A DNA stretch of 64,000 nucleotides from Streptomyces sp. MNU76 (GCF_020982545.1 NZ_JAJKLK010000019.1:124001-188000), one strand, 5' to 3'. Numbered from the stretch's first letter, positions 14,662-24,382 are shown. Made by a program: numbers and translations. Notes: a model not told the origin generated them from the sequence alone.

Positions 14662-15264
14662 CTAGGCCGAGATCAGCAGTCGCCCGCGCCTGGACTCCGC
14701 CAGGGCCTCGGGGGTGAGTACCGGCCGTGGCACCACGATGCCGCACTCCGTGCAGACCGGGCCCGAGGACGGCTCATGGGCCAGGTCGTACATCCAGACG
14801 AGGCGCTCGCCCTCGCACACCGGGCAGGACGAGCCCGGTTCGCGCTCCAGCGCGGCGATGAGCCGGCGCAGCACCTCCGCCAGTGGTTCCCGGGGGTGGA
14901 CCTTCGGGTCGTCGCACCATGCGACACCGAAACCGCCCCAGGTCAGCCGGTGCCAGTCGTCGACACTGCCCGGCCTGCGCAGCCCGTCGTACTTCTCCTT
15001 CTTGCGGCGGCGCGCGAACTGCACCTCGTAGTCGAGCCAGACGGAGCGGGCCTCTTCCAACTCCTCCAGTGCGGCCACGAGCCGCGCCGGGTCGGGGTTG
15101 CGGTCCTCGGGGCCGAAGCCGACCCGCGAGCACAAGTGGTCCCACGTCGCCCGATGCCCGTAGGGGGCGAACCTCTCAAGGCACTTGCGCAGTGAATACC
15201 GCCGCAGTGCCAGATCGCACCTGGGATCTCGCACCTGTCTTGCCAGACTCCGGAAACCGGCCAT
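14662..15264 (-). CDS. Hypothetical protein with a C-terminal zinc ribbon
   Basis: A 200-residue basic protein of no family I can name. The C-terminal part has two CxxC pairs (SCPVCEGE and VCTECGIV) about 22 residues apart, the layout of a zinc ribbon. The middle has a charged helix (EELEEARSVWLDYEVQFARRRKKEKY). Codon use is typical of the genome, so this is very probably a real gene. Zinc ribbons of this type often contact nucleic acid, but nothing else here shows the role. Confidence 0.7.
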   Translation of the reverse strand: MAGFRSLARQVRDPRCDLALRRYSLRKCLERFAPYGHRATWDHLCSRVGFGPEDRNPDPARLVAALEELEEARSVWLDYEVQFARRRKKEKYDGLRRPGSVDDWHRLTWGGFGVAWCDDPKVHPREPLAEVLRRLIAALEREPGSSCPVCEGERLVWMYDLAHEPSSGPVCTECGIVVPRPVLTPEALAESRRGRLLISA

Positions 15265-15302
15265 CGCCCTGCACCTCCGTCACACCTGCACATGAACTTC
15301 GG

Positions 15303-15545
15303 TCACTTCGGCGTCGTCGTCGGGACGTCGTCGAATAGACGTATCGACACGCGATTCGGCTCCATCCGATTTCCGATGACCTCGATAAGTCGTCTGCTGA
15401 GCCGTTCACGGACCGTTCCTGCATACGCCTGACTGCCTCTGACTTCTTCTTGCGCTCTTGTTGCGCTTCTTCTTGGGCTTACGACTACTTCTGAGTACCT
15501 GTTCACGCTGTCCGTCACCTGTGTGTCCGCGGTGATCCAGAAAAC
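15303..15545 (-). CDS. Possible small ORF with unusually AT-rich codons
   Basis: An 80-residue frame (MRHVFWITADTQVTDS...) whose third codon positions are only about half G or C, against well over 90 percent in its neighbours. It would lie 38 nt upstream of the zinc-ribbon gene on the same strand. No ribosome site is visible, and the homology is unknown. It may be a recently acquired gene or simply non-coding DNA of low GC. Confidence 0.25.
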   Translation of the reverse strand, partial: VFWITADTQVTDSVNRYSEVVVSPRRSATRAQEEVRGSQAYAGTVRERLSRRLIEVIGNRMEPNRVSIRLFDDVPTTTPK

Positions 15546-15619
15546 GTGACGCATGTTCATGTTCAAAGTCGGGGATACCGGCGGTAACATCCGGCCCACC
15601 CCTGTCACGAGGAGCTGCC
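15546..15619. other. 5' region of the penicillin acylase gene
   Basis: Part of a low-GC patch (15300-15600) between divergent genes. The ribosome site GAGGAG lies just before the ATG at 15620. I see no clear -10/-35 pair or operator. Confidence 0.4.
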
Positions 15620-18433
15620 ATGCCCTGGCGCACCCCACGCACCTCACGCAACGCACCGGACGGACTGAGAACTCCCCGCAGATTCCCGGAGTTCCTCAAG
15701 GCCGCCTCCCTATGCGCACTCGTTGCCGGTCTTTTGTCGCCTCTTTCCCCGACTTCCCCGGCGGCGGCCGCCGACACCGGGTCCGTGCAGGCGGCAGCCG
15801 TGACCGACCACTGCGGCGGACAGTGCTCCGACATCCTGCCGCCCGGCCAGAACGGCAACGCCACCCTCGCCCAGATCCTCCTCAACCAAGCGTTCGGCTC
15901 CATGCCGGAGAACGCGAGCAACCAACTCGGCCCCTACAACAACCTGGCCACCGGCTACCCCGGCCTCACCAACTCCACGATCAACACCTTCTTCAACGAC
16001 GCCTCCTTCGGCGTCGCCTCCGACCAGGTCGCCTCCACCCTGAAGCCGGCCGGCCGCACCGACGTCACGATCGTCCGCGACAAGAAGACCGGCGTGCCGC
16101 ACATCACGGGCACCACCCGCTACGGCACCGAGTTCGGCGCGGGCTACGCCGCCGCCCAGGACCGGCTGTGGCTGATGGACGTCTTCCGCCACGTCGGCCG
16201 CGGCAAGCTGACCCCGTTCGCGGGCGGCGCCCCGTCCAACCAGGGCCTGGAACAGGAGTTCTGGCGCCACGCCCCCTACACCGAGGTCGATCTGCAGGCC
16301 CAGATCGACAAGGCGGTGGCCGCCAACGGCGAGCGCGGGCAGCTGGCACTGGCCGACGTCAACGCCTACGTCGCCGGCATCAACGCCTACATCGACGCCT
16401 CCGACAGCGGCCGTTACTTCCCCGGCGAGTACGTCCTGACCGGCCACAAGGACTCCATCACCAACGCCGGCACCATAGAGAAGTTCAAGCCCACCGACCT
16501 GGTCGCCCTGGCCTCCGTCATCGGCGCCCTCTTCGGCTCCGGGGGCGGCGGCGAGGTCAACAACGCCCTCTCCCTGCTGGCCGCCCAGGAGAAGTACGGC
16601 GTCACCGAGGGCACCAAGGTCTGGGAGTCCTTCCGCGAGCGCAACGATCCCGAGGCCGCCCTCACCGTCCACGACGGCAGCTTCCCGTACGCCACCAAGC
16701 CCGCGGACCCGCAGGGCATGGCCCTCCCCGACGCCGGCACGGTCGCCGAGGAACCCCTCGTGTACGACCGCACCGGCAGCGCGGCCACCCCGGCCTCCAC
16801 GAGCCTGTCCGCCAAGGCCACCGACAGCGCCCTGAGCTCCGCCCGGCGCGGCATGTCCAACGCCCTCGTCGTCAGCGGCGAGCACACCGCGAGCGGACAC
16901 CCCGTCGCCGTCTTCGGCCCGCAGACCGGTTACTTCGCCCCGCAGCTGCTCATGCTCCAGGAGATCCAGGGCCCGGGCATCAGCGCCCGGGGCGCCTCCT
17001 TCGCGGGTCTGAGCATGTATGTCGAACTCGGCCGGGGCCAGGACTACGCCTGGAGCGCCACCACCTCCGGCCAGGACATCATCGACGCGTACGCGGTCGA
17101 GCTGTGCCAGGACGACGTCCACTACCTCTACCACGGCACCTGCACGCCCATGGAGAAGGTCGAGCAGACCAACGCCTGGAAGCCCACCACCGCCGACTCC
17201 ACCCCGGCGGGCTCGTACCGCATGCAGGTGTGGCGCACCAAGTACGGCCCCGTGACGCACCGTGCCACGGTCGACGGCAAGAAGGTCGCCTACACCACCC
17301 TGCGCTCCTCGTACCTGAACGAGGCCGAGTCGATCATCGGCTTCCAGATGCTGAACGACCCGGACTACGTCAAGGGTCCCGAGAGCTTCCAGAAGGCCGT
17401 CCAGAACATCAACTACACCTTCAACTGGTTCTACGCCGACTCCACCCACACCGCGTACTACAACAGCGGTGACAACCCGGTGCGCGCCACGAGCGTCGAC
17501 CCCGAGTTCCCGGCCTGGGCCCGGTCCGCGTACGAGTGGCGGGGCTGGAACCCGACCACCAACACCGCCGACTACACACCGCCCTCCCAGCACCCCAACT
17601 CCATCGACCAGGACTACTACATCTCCTGGAACAACAAGCAGGCCGCCGACTACACCACCGCCCCCTGGGGCAACGGCTCCGTCCACCGGGGCAACCTCCT
17701 CGACGACCGGGTGAAGAGGCTGGTCGCCGCGGGCGGGGTCACCCGGGCCTCGCTGACGAAGGCCATGGCCGAGGCGGGCCTCGCCGACCTGCGGGCCGAG
17801 GACGTCGTCCCCGACCTGCTCAAGGTCATCAACAGCAGCACGGTCACGGACTCCGCGGCTGCCGCGGCGGTCACCAAGCTCCAGACCTGGGTCACGTCCG
17901 GCTCGAAACGCACGGAGACCTCCGCCGGTTCGAAGACCTACGCCCACGCCGAGGCGATCCGCATCCTGGACGCCTGGTGGCCCCTGCTGGTGAAGGCCGA
18001 GTTCGAACCCGGCCTCGGCACCGACCTGTACAACGCCATCACCGCCAACCTGCCCATCGACGAGTCCCCGTCCGCCGCGCACGGCCCGACCGGATCCCAC
18101 GCCGGCAGTTCCTTCCAGTACGGCTGGTGGAGCTACGTCGACAAGGACATCCGCGCGGTGCTGGGCGAGACGGTGCGCGGCCCGCTCGCGAACCAGTACT
18201 GCGGCGGCGGCAGCCTCGGCGCCTGCCGCACCCTCCTGATCAACACCCTCAAGGAGGCGGCCGGCAAGACCGCCGCGCAGGTCTACCCCGGTGACGCGAA
18301 CTGCTCGGCCGGCGACCAGTGGTGCGCCGACTCGATCATCCAGCGGACCCTGGGCGGCATCAAGCACAACAAGATCAGCTGGCAGAACCGGCCGACGTAC
18401 CAGCAGGTCGTGGAGTTCACCTCACACCGGTGA
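15620..18433 (+). CDS. Penicillin acylase-family N-terminal nucleophile hydrolase, secreted
   Basis: A 937-residue exported amidase of the family that includes penicillin, aculeacin and acyl-homoserine-lactone acylases. A long signal peptide precedes the alpha chain (RDKKTGVPHITG, GYAAAQDRLWLMD). Self-cleavage should expose Ser413 in RRGMSNALVVSG as the nucleophile of the beta chain. Other expected motifs follow (FGPQTGYFAPQ, YNSGDNP). The length is typical. The natural substrate cannot be told from sequence; detoxifying or modifying acylated secondary metabolites or quorum signals is plausible. A terminator follows. Confidence 0.88.
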   Translation: MPWRTPRTSRNAPDGLRTPRRFPEFLKAASLCALVAGLLSPLSPTSPAAAADTGSVQAAAVTDHCGGQCSDILPPGQNGNATLAQILLNQAFGSMPENASNQLGPYNNLATGYPGLTNSTINTFFNDASFGVASDQVASTLKPAGRTDVTIVRDKKTGVPHITGTTRYGTEFGAGYAAAQDRLWLMDVFRHVGRGKLTPFAGGAPSNQGLEQEFWRHAPYTEVDLQAQIDKAVAANGERGQLALADVNAYVAGINAYIDASDSGRYFPGEYVLTGHKDSITNAGTIEKFKPTDLVALASVIGALFGSGGGGEVNNALSLLAAQEKYGVTEGTKVWESFRERNDPEAALTVHDGSFPYATKPADPQGMALPDAGTVAEEPLVYDRTGSAATPASTSLSAKATDSALSSARRGMSNALVVSGEHTASGHPVAVFGPQTGYFAPQLLMLQEIQGPGISARGASFAGLSMYVELGRGQDYAWSATTSGQDIIDAYAVELCQDDVHYLYHGTCTPMEKVEQTNAWKPTTADSTPAGSYRMQVWRTKYGPVTHRATVDGKKVAYTTLRSSYLNEAESIIGFQMLNDPDYVKGPESFQKAVQNINYTFNWFYADSTHTAYYNSGDNPVRATSVDPEFPAWARSAYEWRGWNPTTNTADYTPPSQHPNSIDQDYYISWNNKQAADYTTAPWGNGSVHRGNLLDDRVKRLVAAGGVTRASLTKAMAEAGLADLRAEDVVPDLLKVINSSTVTDSAAAAAVTKLQTWVTSGSKRTETSAGSKTYAHAEAIRILDAWWPLLVKAEFEPGLGTDLYNAITANLPIDESPSAAHGPTGSHAGSSFQYGWWSYVDKDIRAVLGETVRGPLANQYCGGGSLGACRTLLINTLKEAAGKTAAQVYPGDANCSAGDQWCADSIIQRTLGGIKHNKISWQNRPTYQQVVEFTSHR

Positions 18434-18438
18434 GCGAC

Positions 18439-18467
18439 GCCCCGCACCGGTGCCACCGGTGCGGGGC
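18439..18467. terminator. Terminator after the acylase gene
   Basis: GCCCCGCACCGGT and its exact complement with a 3-nt loop, 6 nt after the acylase stop codon. Confidence 0.6.
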
Positions 18468-18518
18468 GGTGTGAACGCCGACGAGAACCGGTGAACGCGT
18501 GACGGCGGCGGGCCCGGA

Positions 18519-19838
18519 TCAGGCGATACGGCCCGCCGCCAGCACCACCCGGGCCAGCTCACGGTGGCAGATGTCGCTGTGGGCCCCGGACGGCGCGCCG
18601 CCGCGCCGCACCACGGCCGAGGCGTCGACGTTCACACACCCCGTCGCCGGCAGCCGTGCCTTGAGCGCGTCGGCCAGCTCGAACGATCGCGTCCCCTTGA
18701 CCGCCTGCACCCCGTCGTAGCCGAGGGCGCCCCACTTCCTGCCCAGCACGCTGTTCACGCTCAGGCCCAGCACCGCGCGCGCGTCGCCCGCCATCCGGGA
18801 GGCCAGCGGGTAGATCGTGCCGAGCGCCGAGTCGTGCCTGGAGTGGCAGCACACCAACGGGCCGTCGATCCGCCTGTGCTGCCCGTTCAGCACCCCGCTC
18901 GCCCGTTCGTCGTGCGGCAGCCGGGCCGCGAACGCGTAGTGCGAGAAGGCCGCCTGAAGGAGGGTCACCGACTTCACGCACCGCACACCCTCCGGCAGCC
19001 CGCGCAGCGCGAACGACACCAGACGGGCGCCGAAGCTGTGCCCGACGAGGTGCACCCGCACGTCCGGCGAGGTCTCCGCGAGCTGTCCGAGCAGCCGCCC
19101 GAGCCCTCGCTCACCGACCGTTCCGGCTCGCCGCTTCATCGCGAAGTAGGTCGCCTGGCGCAGCAGTTCGTGCGCGCCGTCCCACGCCCGGGGAGGGGTG
19201 ACGGCGGCCCCGGTCGGCACACCCGGGGTCTCGACCTCTGCGAGCGCCGCCGCGAAGTCCGCGCACACCGACGCCGTGTCCCCGCACAGCATCCCGGGTG
19301 TGCCCTCCGGCGCACCCGCCACCGCGGTGTCCGCCGTGAACGCGCCCTGCGGCGCCTGTGGCTCCACCTCGACCAGCAGCCGTACGAGCCGCCCGAACTC
19401 GTCCAACGACGCGCCCTCGTCCGGTCGTCGCTCCAGCAGCCGGGCGAGCTGCTCGACGACGGTGGCCCGCCCGGGGAAGACCTCCGCCAGCGCGTGCCGG
19501 GTGTTCTTGTCGAGCGCCGGGCGACCGGGCGCGAGGGCGGGCACCGGCCTGAAGTCCGGGATCGGCTCGTCCGAGAACCGCATCGAGGGCCACAGCACGC
19601 CGACGTACCCCAGCCTCGCGGTCGGCGCGAGTACCGGGAACGGCTCGAAGAAGCGGCTGTAGAGCCCGGTCGCGCCGGACCGGTCGCTGTTCCAGCCGTG
19701 CGCGAAGACGACCAGATCAGCCACCCCGCGCCCGCCGACCCCGGCGAGCAGCCGGTTCCGCCGGCCGGTGTCCACGTCCCCGTCCGCGTCGAAGGTCAGT
19801 TCCCAGTAGGGAGTCACGCTCATTTCCACAACCGCCAT
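18519..19838 (-). CDS. Alpha/beta-hydrolase superfamily protein
   Basis: A 439-residue protein. The oxyanion-side segment VFAHGWNSDRSG and the nucleophile elbow GHSFGARL are typical of alpha/beta hydrolases with a catalytic Ser. The C-terminal HSRHDSALGTIYP segment contains a candidate for the acid and His part of the triad. There is no signal peptide. A long acidic insert lies between the two halves. ATG 19838 has AGGGGG before it; a second ATG 15 nt downstream is possible. Esterase, lipase or peptidase activity cannot be separated. Confidence 0.7.
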   Translation of the reverse strand: MAVVEMSVTPYWELTFDADGDVDTGRRNRLLAGVGGRGVADLVVFAHGWNSDRSGATGLYSRFFEPFPVLAPTARLGYVGVLWPSMRFSDEPIPDFRPVPALAPGRPALDKNTRHALAEVFPGRATVVEQLARLLERRPDEGASLDEFGRLVRLLVEVEPQAPQGAFTADTAVAGAPEGTPGMLCGDTASVCADFAAALAEVETPGVPTGAAVTPPRAWDGAHELLRQATYFAMKRRAGTVGERGLGRLLGQLAETSPDVRVHLVGHSFGARLVSFALRGLPEGVRCVKSVTLLQAAFSHYAFAARLPHDERASGVLNGQHRRIDGPLVCCHSRHDSALGTIYPLASRMAGDARAVLGLSVNSVLGRKWGALGYDGVQAVKGTRSFELADALKARLPATGCVNVDASAVVRRGGAPSGAHSDICHRELARVVLAAGRIA

Positions 19839-19948
19839 GACGAGCCCCCTTCGGCCCCCGTCGGTGGTGCGCTCAGGCGCATGGTCCTGCCAACGGCGAA
19901 AGATGGCCATACGTCACGTACGGCCGGGCTCGCGATCCGAACGTCCGG

Positions 19949-21205
19949 CTAGCGGTACAGCAGATACTCCTTGCGCACCCTGCGGAACGCGGCCAGTTCC
20001 TCCTGCCAGCCGGCCACGACCTCGTCCGTGTCCGCGCCCGCGTCGATCATCGTCCGCACCCGAGCCGAACCGGTCAGCTTGTCGATCCAGTTGTCCGGCC
20101 GCCAGGCGAAGCCGCTCCACACCTTCCTGGCGGTCACGAGAAGGCCGATCCCCGTGCGCACCGGGTCGTACGCGGCCCGGTCGTGGACATGGATCTGCAC
20201 ACCCCCGATGGTCTTCCCCTGGAACTTGGAGAAGGTCGGCGCGAAGTAGGCCTCTCTGAAGTGCGCGCCGGGCAGCCCGAGTTCGTTCGCGGCGGCCGCC
20301 CACCGCCGGTCGATCCCCTCCGCGCCGAGCAGCTCGAACGGCCGCGTGGTACCCCGCCCCTCGGACAGGTTCGTCCCCTCGAACAGACACGTCCCGGAGT
20401 ACACGAGCGCGGTGTCCGGCGTCGGCATGTTCGGGCTCGGCGGCACCCACGGCAGCCCGGAGGCGTCGTGGAACCGCGACCGCTTCCACCCCGACATCAG
20501 TACGGTCTCCAGCGGTACCGGCGCCGTGAGGAACTCGCCGTTGAACAGCCGGGCCAGCTCCGCCACCGTCATCCCGTGCGCCTGCGCGATGGGCTGCCGC
20601 CCGACGAACGTCGCGAACTCCTTGTGCAGCACGGGCCCTTGGGCGCTGCGCCCGGTCACCGGGTTCGGCCGGTCCAGCACGACGAAGCGCTTCCCGGCCA
20701 GCTGGGCCGCCTCCATGCAGTCGTACAGCGTCCAGATGTACGTGTAGAAGCGGGCGCCGACGTCCTGGATGTCGAAGACGACCGTGTCCACGCCGGAGGC
20801 GGTGAAGATGTCCGCGAGGGGGCGGCCGCTCTTCTGGTACGTGTCGTACACGGGCAGTCCGGTCGCCGGGTCGTCGTGGCGGCCCTCGGAGCCGCCGGCC
20901 TGGGCGGTGCCGCGAAAGCCGTGCTCGGGGCCGAAGACGGCCCTGAGGTCCACGCGGTCGTCGGCGTGCATCACGTCGACGATGTGGCGGGCGTCGCGGG
21001 TGACGCCGGTCGGGTTGGTGACGATGCCGACCTTCTGGCCGCCGAGGACCTCGTAGCCGTCTCCGGCCAGGCGCTCGAAGCCGGTGCGCAGCCCTGGGCG
21101 GGCTGCCTCGGCCGGGGGTGCGGTGGTGAGGCCGGCGGTGGAGGCGGTGGCCGTGGCCGCCGTGGCCGTGGAGGCGGCGAGGAAGGTGCGGCGGGAGAGG
21201 CGCAT
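19949..21205 (-). CDS. DUF1343 / NamZ-type exo-beta-N-acetylmuramidase, Tat-exported
   Basis: A 418-residue exported protein with a twin-Arg signal (LSRRTFLAAS). The DUF1343 hallmarks are GIVTNPTG, the acidic FGPEHGFRG motif, FDIQDVGARFYTY and LDRPNP. NamZ, the characterised member, removes terminal MurNAc from peptidoglycan fragments, so this protein probably recycles or trims cell-wall sugars outside the membrane. It is divergent from the SDR gene. Confidence 0.85.
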   Translation of the reverse strand: MRLSRRTFLAASTATAATATASTAGLTTAPPAEAARPGLRTGFERLAGDGYEVLGGQKVGIVTNPTGVTRDARHIVDVMHADDRVDLRAVFGPEHGFRGTAQAGGSEGRHDDPATGLPVYDTYQKSGRPLADIFTASGVDTVVFDIQDVGARFYTYIWTLYDCMEAAQLAGKRFVVLDRPNPVTGRSAQGPVLHKEFATFVGRQPIAQAHGMTVAELARLFNGEFLTAPVPLETVLMSGWKRSRFHDASGLPWVPPSPNMPTPDTALVYSGTCLFEGTNLSEGRGTTRPFELLGAEGIDRRWAAAANELGLPGAHFREAYFAPTFSKFQGKTIGGVQIHVHDRAAYDPVRTGIGLLVTARKVWSGFAWRPDNWIDKLTGSARVRTMIDAGADTDEVVAGWQEELAAFRRVRKEYLLYR

Positions 21206-21376
21206 GTGGGGTGACCTCCGTCATCGCGGTGAGCGGTGTTTGGTGAAAGCTAAGCGCTTCCGGGGGTGGTTTGTCGTCCGCGGGTCCGGTGGGGCTTCTC
21301 GCGCCCACGTGGCGGAGCCGCAAATGTCACAGCCCCGCCCCTTTGGGGCGGGGGTGGTGGCGCCCCTTCTCGAGAA

Positions 21377-21394
21377 CATACCGACCGGTTAGTC
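21377..21394. promoter_or_regulatory. CATACCGACCGGT operator before the SDR-TetR operon
   Basis: CATACCGACCGGTTAGTC lies 52 nt before the SDR start. Thirteen of these bases (CATACCGACCGGT) recur exactly on the other strand at 25498-25486 before the phosphotransferase gene, and with one change at 5482. The TetR protein encoded at 22348 is the best candidate binder. Confidence 0.55.
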
Positions 21395-21445
21395 TGGGCC
21401 CGTAGGTGGGTCGTTGCTGATGTGTCGCGTCGAAGGAGACCGATC

Positions 21446-22207
21446 GTGGGAGCCGTGCAGGGTGCTGGTGTGGTCGTCACGGGAGCCGGTGGCGGGATCG
21501 GGGCCGCGCTGGCCCGGCGGTTCGCCGCGGAGGGGGCCCGGGTCGTCGTGAACGACCTGGACGGGGACCGCGCGAAGGCCGTGGCCGAGGAGATCGGCGG
21601 GTTCGCGGTGCCCGGGGACGCCTCGGCGATCGTTCCGGCGGCGCGTGACGCGCTCGGCGGGACCGTGGACGTGTACTGCGCCAACGCCGGGCTCGCCTCC
21701 GGGGGGACCGAGGCCGCCGACGAGAAGGTGTGGGCGCTCGCCTGGGACGTCAACGTGATGGCGCACGTCCGGGCGGCCCACGAGCTGCTGCCGGCGTGGC
21801 TGGAGCGCGGCAGCGGGCGTTTCGTGTCCACGGTCTCGGCGGCGGGCCTGCTGACGATGATCGGCGCGGCGCCCTACAGCGTCACCAAGCACGGGGCGTA
21901 CGCCTTCGCCGAGTGGTTGTCCCTCACCTACCGCCACCGGGGCGTCAAGGTGCACGCGATCTGCCCGCAGGGGGTGCGCACCGACATGCTGACGGCCTCC
22001 GGCAGCGCGGGCGACCTGGTGCTCGCGCCCACCGCGATCGAGCCCGAGGACGTGGCCGACGCGCTGTTCGAGGGCATCGAGAAGGACCGCTTCCTGATCC
22101 TGCCGCACCCCGAGGTGGCCGCCTACTACCAGGCCAGGGCGGCAGACCCGGACCGCTGGCTGACGAACATGAACCACATCCAGCAGAAGTGGGAGACGAC
22201 GGGCTGA
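21446..22207 (+). CDS. Short-chain dehydrogenase/reductase
   Basis: A 253-residue NAD(P)-dependent oxidoreductase. It has the TGAGGGIG cofactor motif, CANAG, a catalytic Ser in STVSAAG, and YSVTK with the catalytic Tyr and Lys. The GTG at 21446, preceded by AAGGAG, is preferred to long upstream extensions through non-coding sequence. A TetR gene follows in the same direction. Together with the acyl-CoA dehydrogenase and phosphotransferase that share its operator it likely forms a small catabolic pathway, substrate unknown. Confidence 0.88.
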   Translation: MGAVQGAGVVVTGAGGGIGAALARRFAAEGARVVVNDLDGDRAKAVAEEIGGFAVPGDASAIVPAARDALGGTVDVYCANAGLASGGTEAADEKVWALAWDVNVMAHVRAAHELLPAWLERGSGRFVSTVSAAGLLTMIGAAPYSVTKHGAYAFAEWLSLTYRHRGVKVHAICPQGVRTDMLTASGSAGDLVLAPTAIEPEDVADALFEGIEKDRFLILPHPEVAAYYQARAADPDRWLTNMNHIQQKWETTG

Positions 22208-22347
22208 CCGCCCTGCCCGGCGCACGGGCGCGGAGGAATGGGATGATCCTCCGGCGGGAGCGCCCGATTCCGCCCGATCGGGAACCGATCGAGGCCGGCT
22301 GGGCGACCAGTAGGCGACAACAGAACCTCGGAAGGCAGGTGGCGGCA

Positions 22348-22941
22348 GTGCCCAGGACGACGGACGGAGACGGTACACCCGTCCCGCAGCGGCTGCTGGC
22401 CGCCGCCACCCGGCTCTTCGCCGAGCGGGGGTACGACCGCACTTCCGTGCAGGAGATCGTCGAGGCCGCGGGTGTCACCAAGGGCGCGCTCTACCACTAC
22501 TTCGGCTCCAAGGACGACCTGCTGCACGAGGTGTACGCGCGCGTGCTGCGCATCCAGCAGGAACGGCTGGACGCGTTCGCGGGGGCCGACGCGCCGGTGG
22601 AGGAGCGGTTGCGGGGGGCCGCGGCGGACGTCGTGGTCACCACCATCGACAACCTCGACGACGCGATGATCTTCTTCCGCTCGATGCACCACCTGAGCCC
22701 CGAGAAGAACAAGCAGGTCCGCGCGGAGCGCCGCCGCTACCACGAGCGCTTCCGGGCGCTCGTGGAAGAGGGCCAGGAGACCGGGGTCTTCTCCAAGGCG
22801 ACCCCGGCGGACCTGGTCGTCGACTACCACTTCGGCTCGGTCCACCACCTGTCGACGTGGTACCGCCCCGACGGCCCGATGACCCCACAGGAGGTCGCCG
22901 ACCACTTGGCGGACCTGCTGCTGAGAGCACTGCGACCGTAG
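22348..22941 (+). CDS. TetR-family transcriptional regulator
   Basis: A 197-residue regulator with the helix-turn-helix SVQEIVEAAGVTKGALYHYF and the signature GSKDDLLHEVYARVL. The ligand domain is rich in aromatic and His residues (HYHFGSVHHLSTWY-like region). Of two GTG codons the second is chosen, since AGG lies at the right distance only for that one. It follows the SDR gene by 140 nt. CATACCGACCGGT-type sites before the SDR and phosphotransferase genes are its probable targets. Confidence 0.85.
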   Translation: MPRTTDGDGTPVPQRLLAAATRLFAERGYDRTSVQEIVEAAGVTKGALYHYFGSKDDLLHEVYARVLRIQQERLDAFAGADAPVEERLRGAAADVVVTTIDNLDDAMIFFRSMHHLSPEKNKQVRAERRRYHERFRALVEEGQETGVFSKATPADLVVDYHFGSVHHLSTWYRPDGPMTPQEVADHLADLLLRALRP

Positions 22942-22999
22942 GACGCCTCATGGCTCGGGGGTACGGGTTCGTCGGCGACCGCGGGCCCGGTGGGGCTTC

Positions 23000-23097
23000 T
23001 CGCGCAGTTCCCCGCGCCCCTCAAAAGGCAGGGGCTGCGCCCCGTGCCTTTTGCCCCTGAGGGCCGGAGGCCCGAAGGGGCGCGAGGAACTGCGCGA
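23000..23097. repeat. Dispersed inverted repeat pair, likely bidirectional terminator
   Basis: TCGCGCAGTTCCCCGCGCC (from 23000) and GGCGCGAGGAACTGCGCGA (to 23097) are near-complements. An inner pair, AAGGCA/TGCCTT, and GGGCCGGAGGCCC strengthen the fold. It separates the TetR gene from the convergent acyl-CoA dehydrogenase. Confidence 0.65.
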
Positions 23098-23167
23098 CCA
23101 GCCCCCACCCACCCGCACCCGCCCACGAAACCCGCACCCCGAGGTTACAAGGCGCCCGCGCCCAACC

Positions 23168-24382
23168 TCACACGTACCGCTTCAGCTCCCGCCGAGCCAG
23201 CGACCGCTGATGCACCTCGTCCGGCCCGTCCGCGATCATCAGCGTCCGCGCCCCCGCGTACAGCTCGGCCAGCGGGAAGTCCTGGCTGACGCCTCCCGCA
23301 CCGTGCAGCTGGATCGCCCGGTCGATGATGTCCACCACCGTCCGAGGCGTGGCGATCTTGATCGCCTGGATCTCCGTGTGGGCCCCCTTGTTGCCCACCG
23401 TGTCCATCATCCAGGCCGTCTTCAGCACCAGCAGCCGCAGCTGCTCGACGGCGACCCGCGCGTCGGCGATCCAGTTGTGCACGACGCCCTGCTGGGCCAG
23501 CGCCTTGCCGAAGGCCTCCCGGGCCACCGCCCGCCGGCACATCAGCTCGATCGCCCGCTCGGCCATCCCGATGAGCCGCATGCAGTGGTGGATGCGCCCC
23601 GGACCCAGCCGCGCCTGCGCGATGGCGAACCCGCCGCCCTCCTCGCCGATCAGGTTCGACGCCGGCACCCGCGCACCCTCGAAGATCACCTCGGCGTGAC
23701 CGCCGTGGTAGTGGTCCTCGTACCCGAAGACCCGCATCGCCCGCTGCACGGTGACACCCGGGGTGTCGCGCGGAACCAGGATCATCGACTGCTGACGCCG
23801 GACGTCGGCCCCGTCCGGGTCCGTCTTGCCCATCACGATGAAGATCTGGCAGTCGGGGTTCATGGCCCCGGAGATGTACCACTTGCGTCCGGTGACGACG
23901 TAGTCCTCGCCGTCGCGCTCGATCAGCGTGGTGATGTTGGTGGCGTCCGAGGAGGCCACCTCGGGCTCGGTCATCGCGAACGCCGACCGGATCTCACCGG
24001 CGAGCAGCGGCTCCAGCCACTGCTTGCGCTGGGCCTCGTCACCGAACTGGCTGAGCACCTCCATGTTGCCGGTGTCGGGCGCGGCGCAGTTCAGTGCGGT
24101 CGGCGCCAGCTGCGGGGACCGCCCGGTGATCTCGGCGAGCGGCGCGTACTGGAGGTTGGTGAGCCCCGCGCCGTACTCGGAGTCGGGCAGGAAGAGGTTC
24201 CACAGGCCCTGCCTGCGGGCCTCGGCCTTCAGCTCCTCCACCACGGCCGGTGTGTCCCACGGCGAGGCCAGCTCGGTCCGCTGCTCCTCGGCCACGGCTT
24301 CCGCCGGGTACACGTACTCGTCCATGAAGGCGAGGAGCTTGGCGCGCAGTTCCTCCGTGCGTGCGTCGAATGCGAAGTCCAT
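23168..24382 (-). CDS. Acyl-CoA dehydrogenase (ACAD10/11-like)
   Basis: A 404-residue flavoprotein. Visible segments are the FAD-binding AMTEPEVASSDATN and RKWYISGA, the conserved GRIHHCMRLIG and the C-terminal HGAGGVSQDFPLA. It is slightly longer than typical fatty acyl-CoA dehydrogenases and resembles the ACAD10/11 branch. The phosphotransferase gene ends only 5 nt upstream, so the two are cotranscribed. In vertebrate ACAD10/11 a kinase-like domain is fused to the same type of dehydrogenase; here the two parts are separate genes. The ATG has an AGGAGG site nearby. Confidence 0.88.
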   Translation of the reverse strand: MDFAFDARTEELRAKLLAFMDEYVYPAEAVAEEQRTELASPWDTPAVVEELKAEARRQGLWNLFLPDSEYGAGLTNLQYAPLAEITGRSPQLAPTALNCAAPDTGNMEVLSQFGDEAQRKQWLEPLLAGEIRSAFAMTEPEVASSDATNITTLIERDGEDYVVTGRKWYISGAMNPDCQIFIVMGKTDPDGADVRRQQSMILVPRDTPGVTVQRAMRVFGYEDHYHGGHAEVIFEGARVPASNLIGEEGGGFAIAQARLGPGRIHHCMRLIGMAERAIELMCRRAVAREAFGKALAQQGVVHNWIADARVAVEQLRLLVLKTAWMMDTVGNKGAHTEIQAIKIATPRTVVDIIDRAIQLHGAGGVSQDFPLAELYAGARTLMIADGPDEVHQRSLARRELKRYV

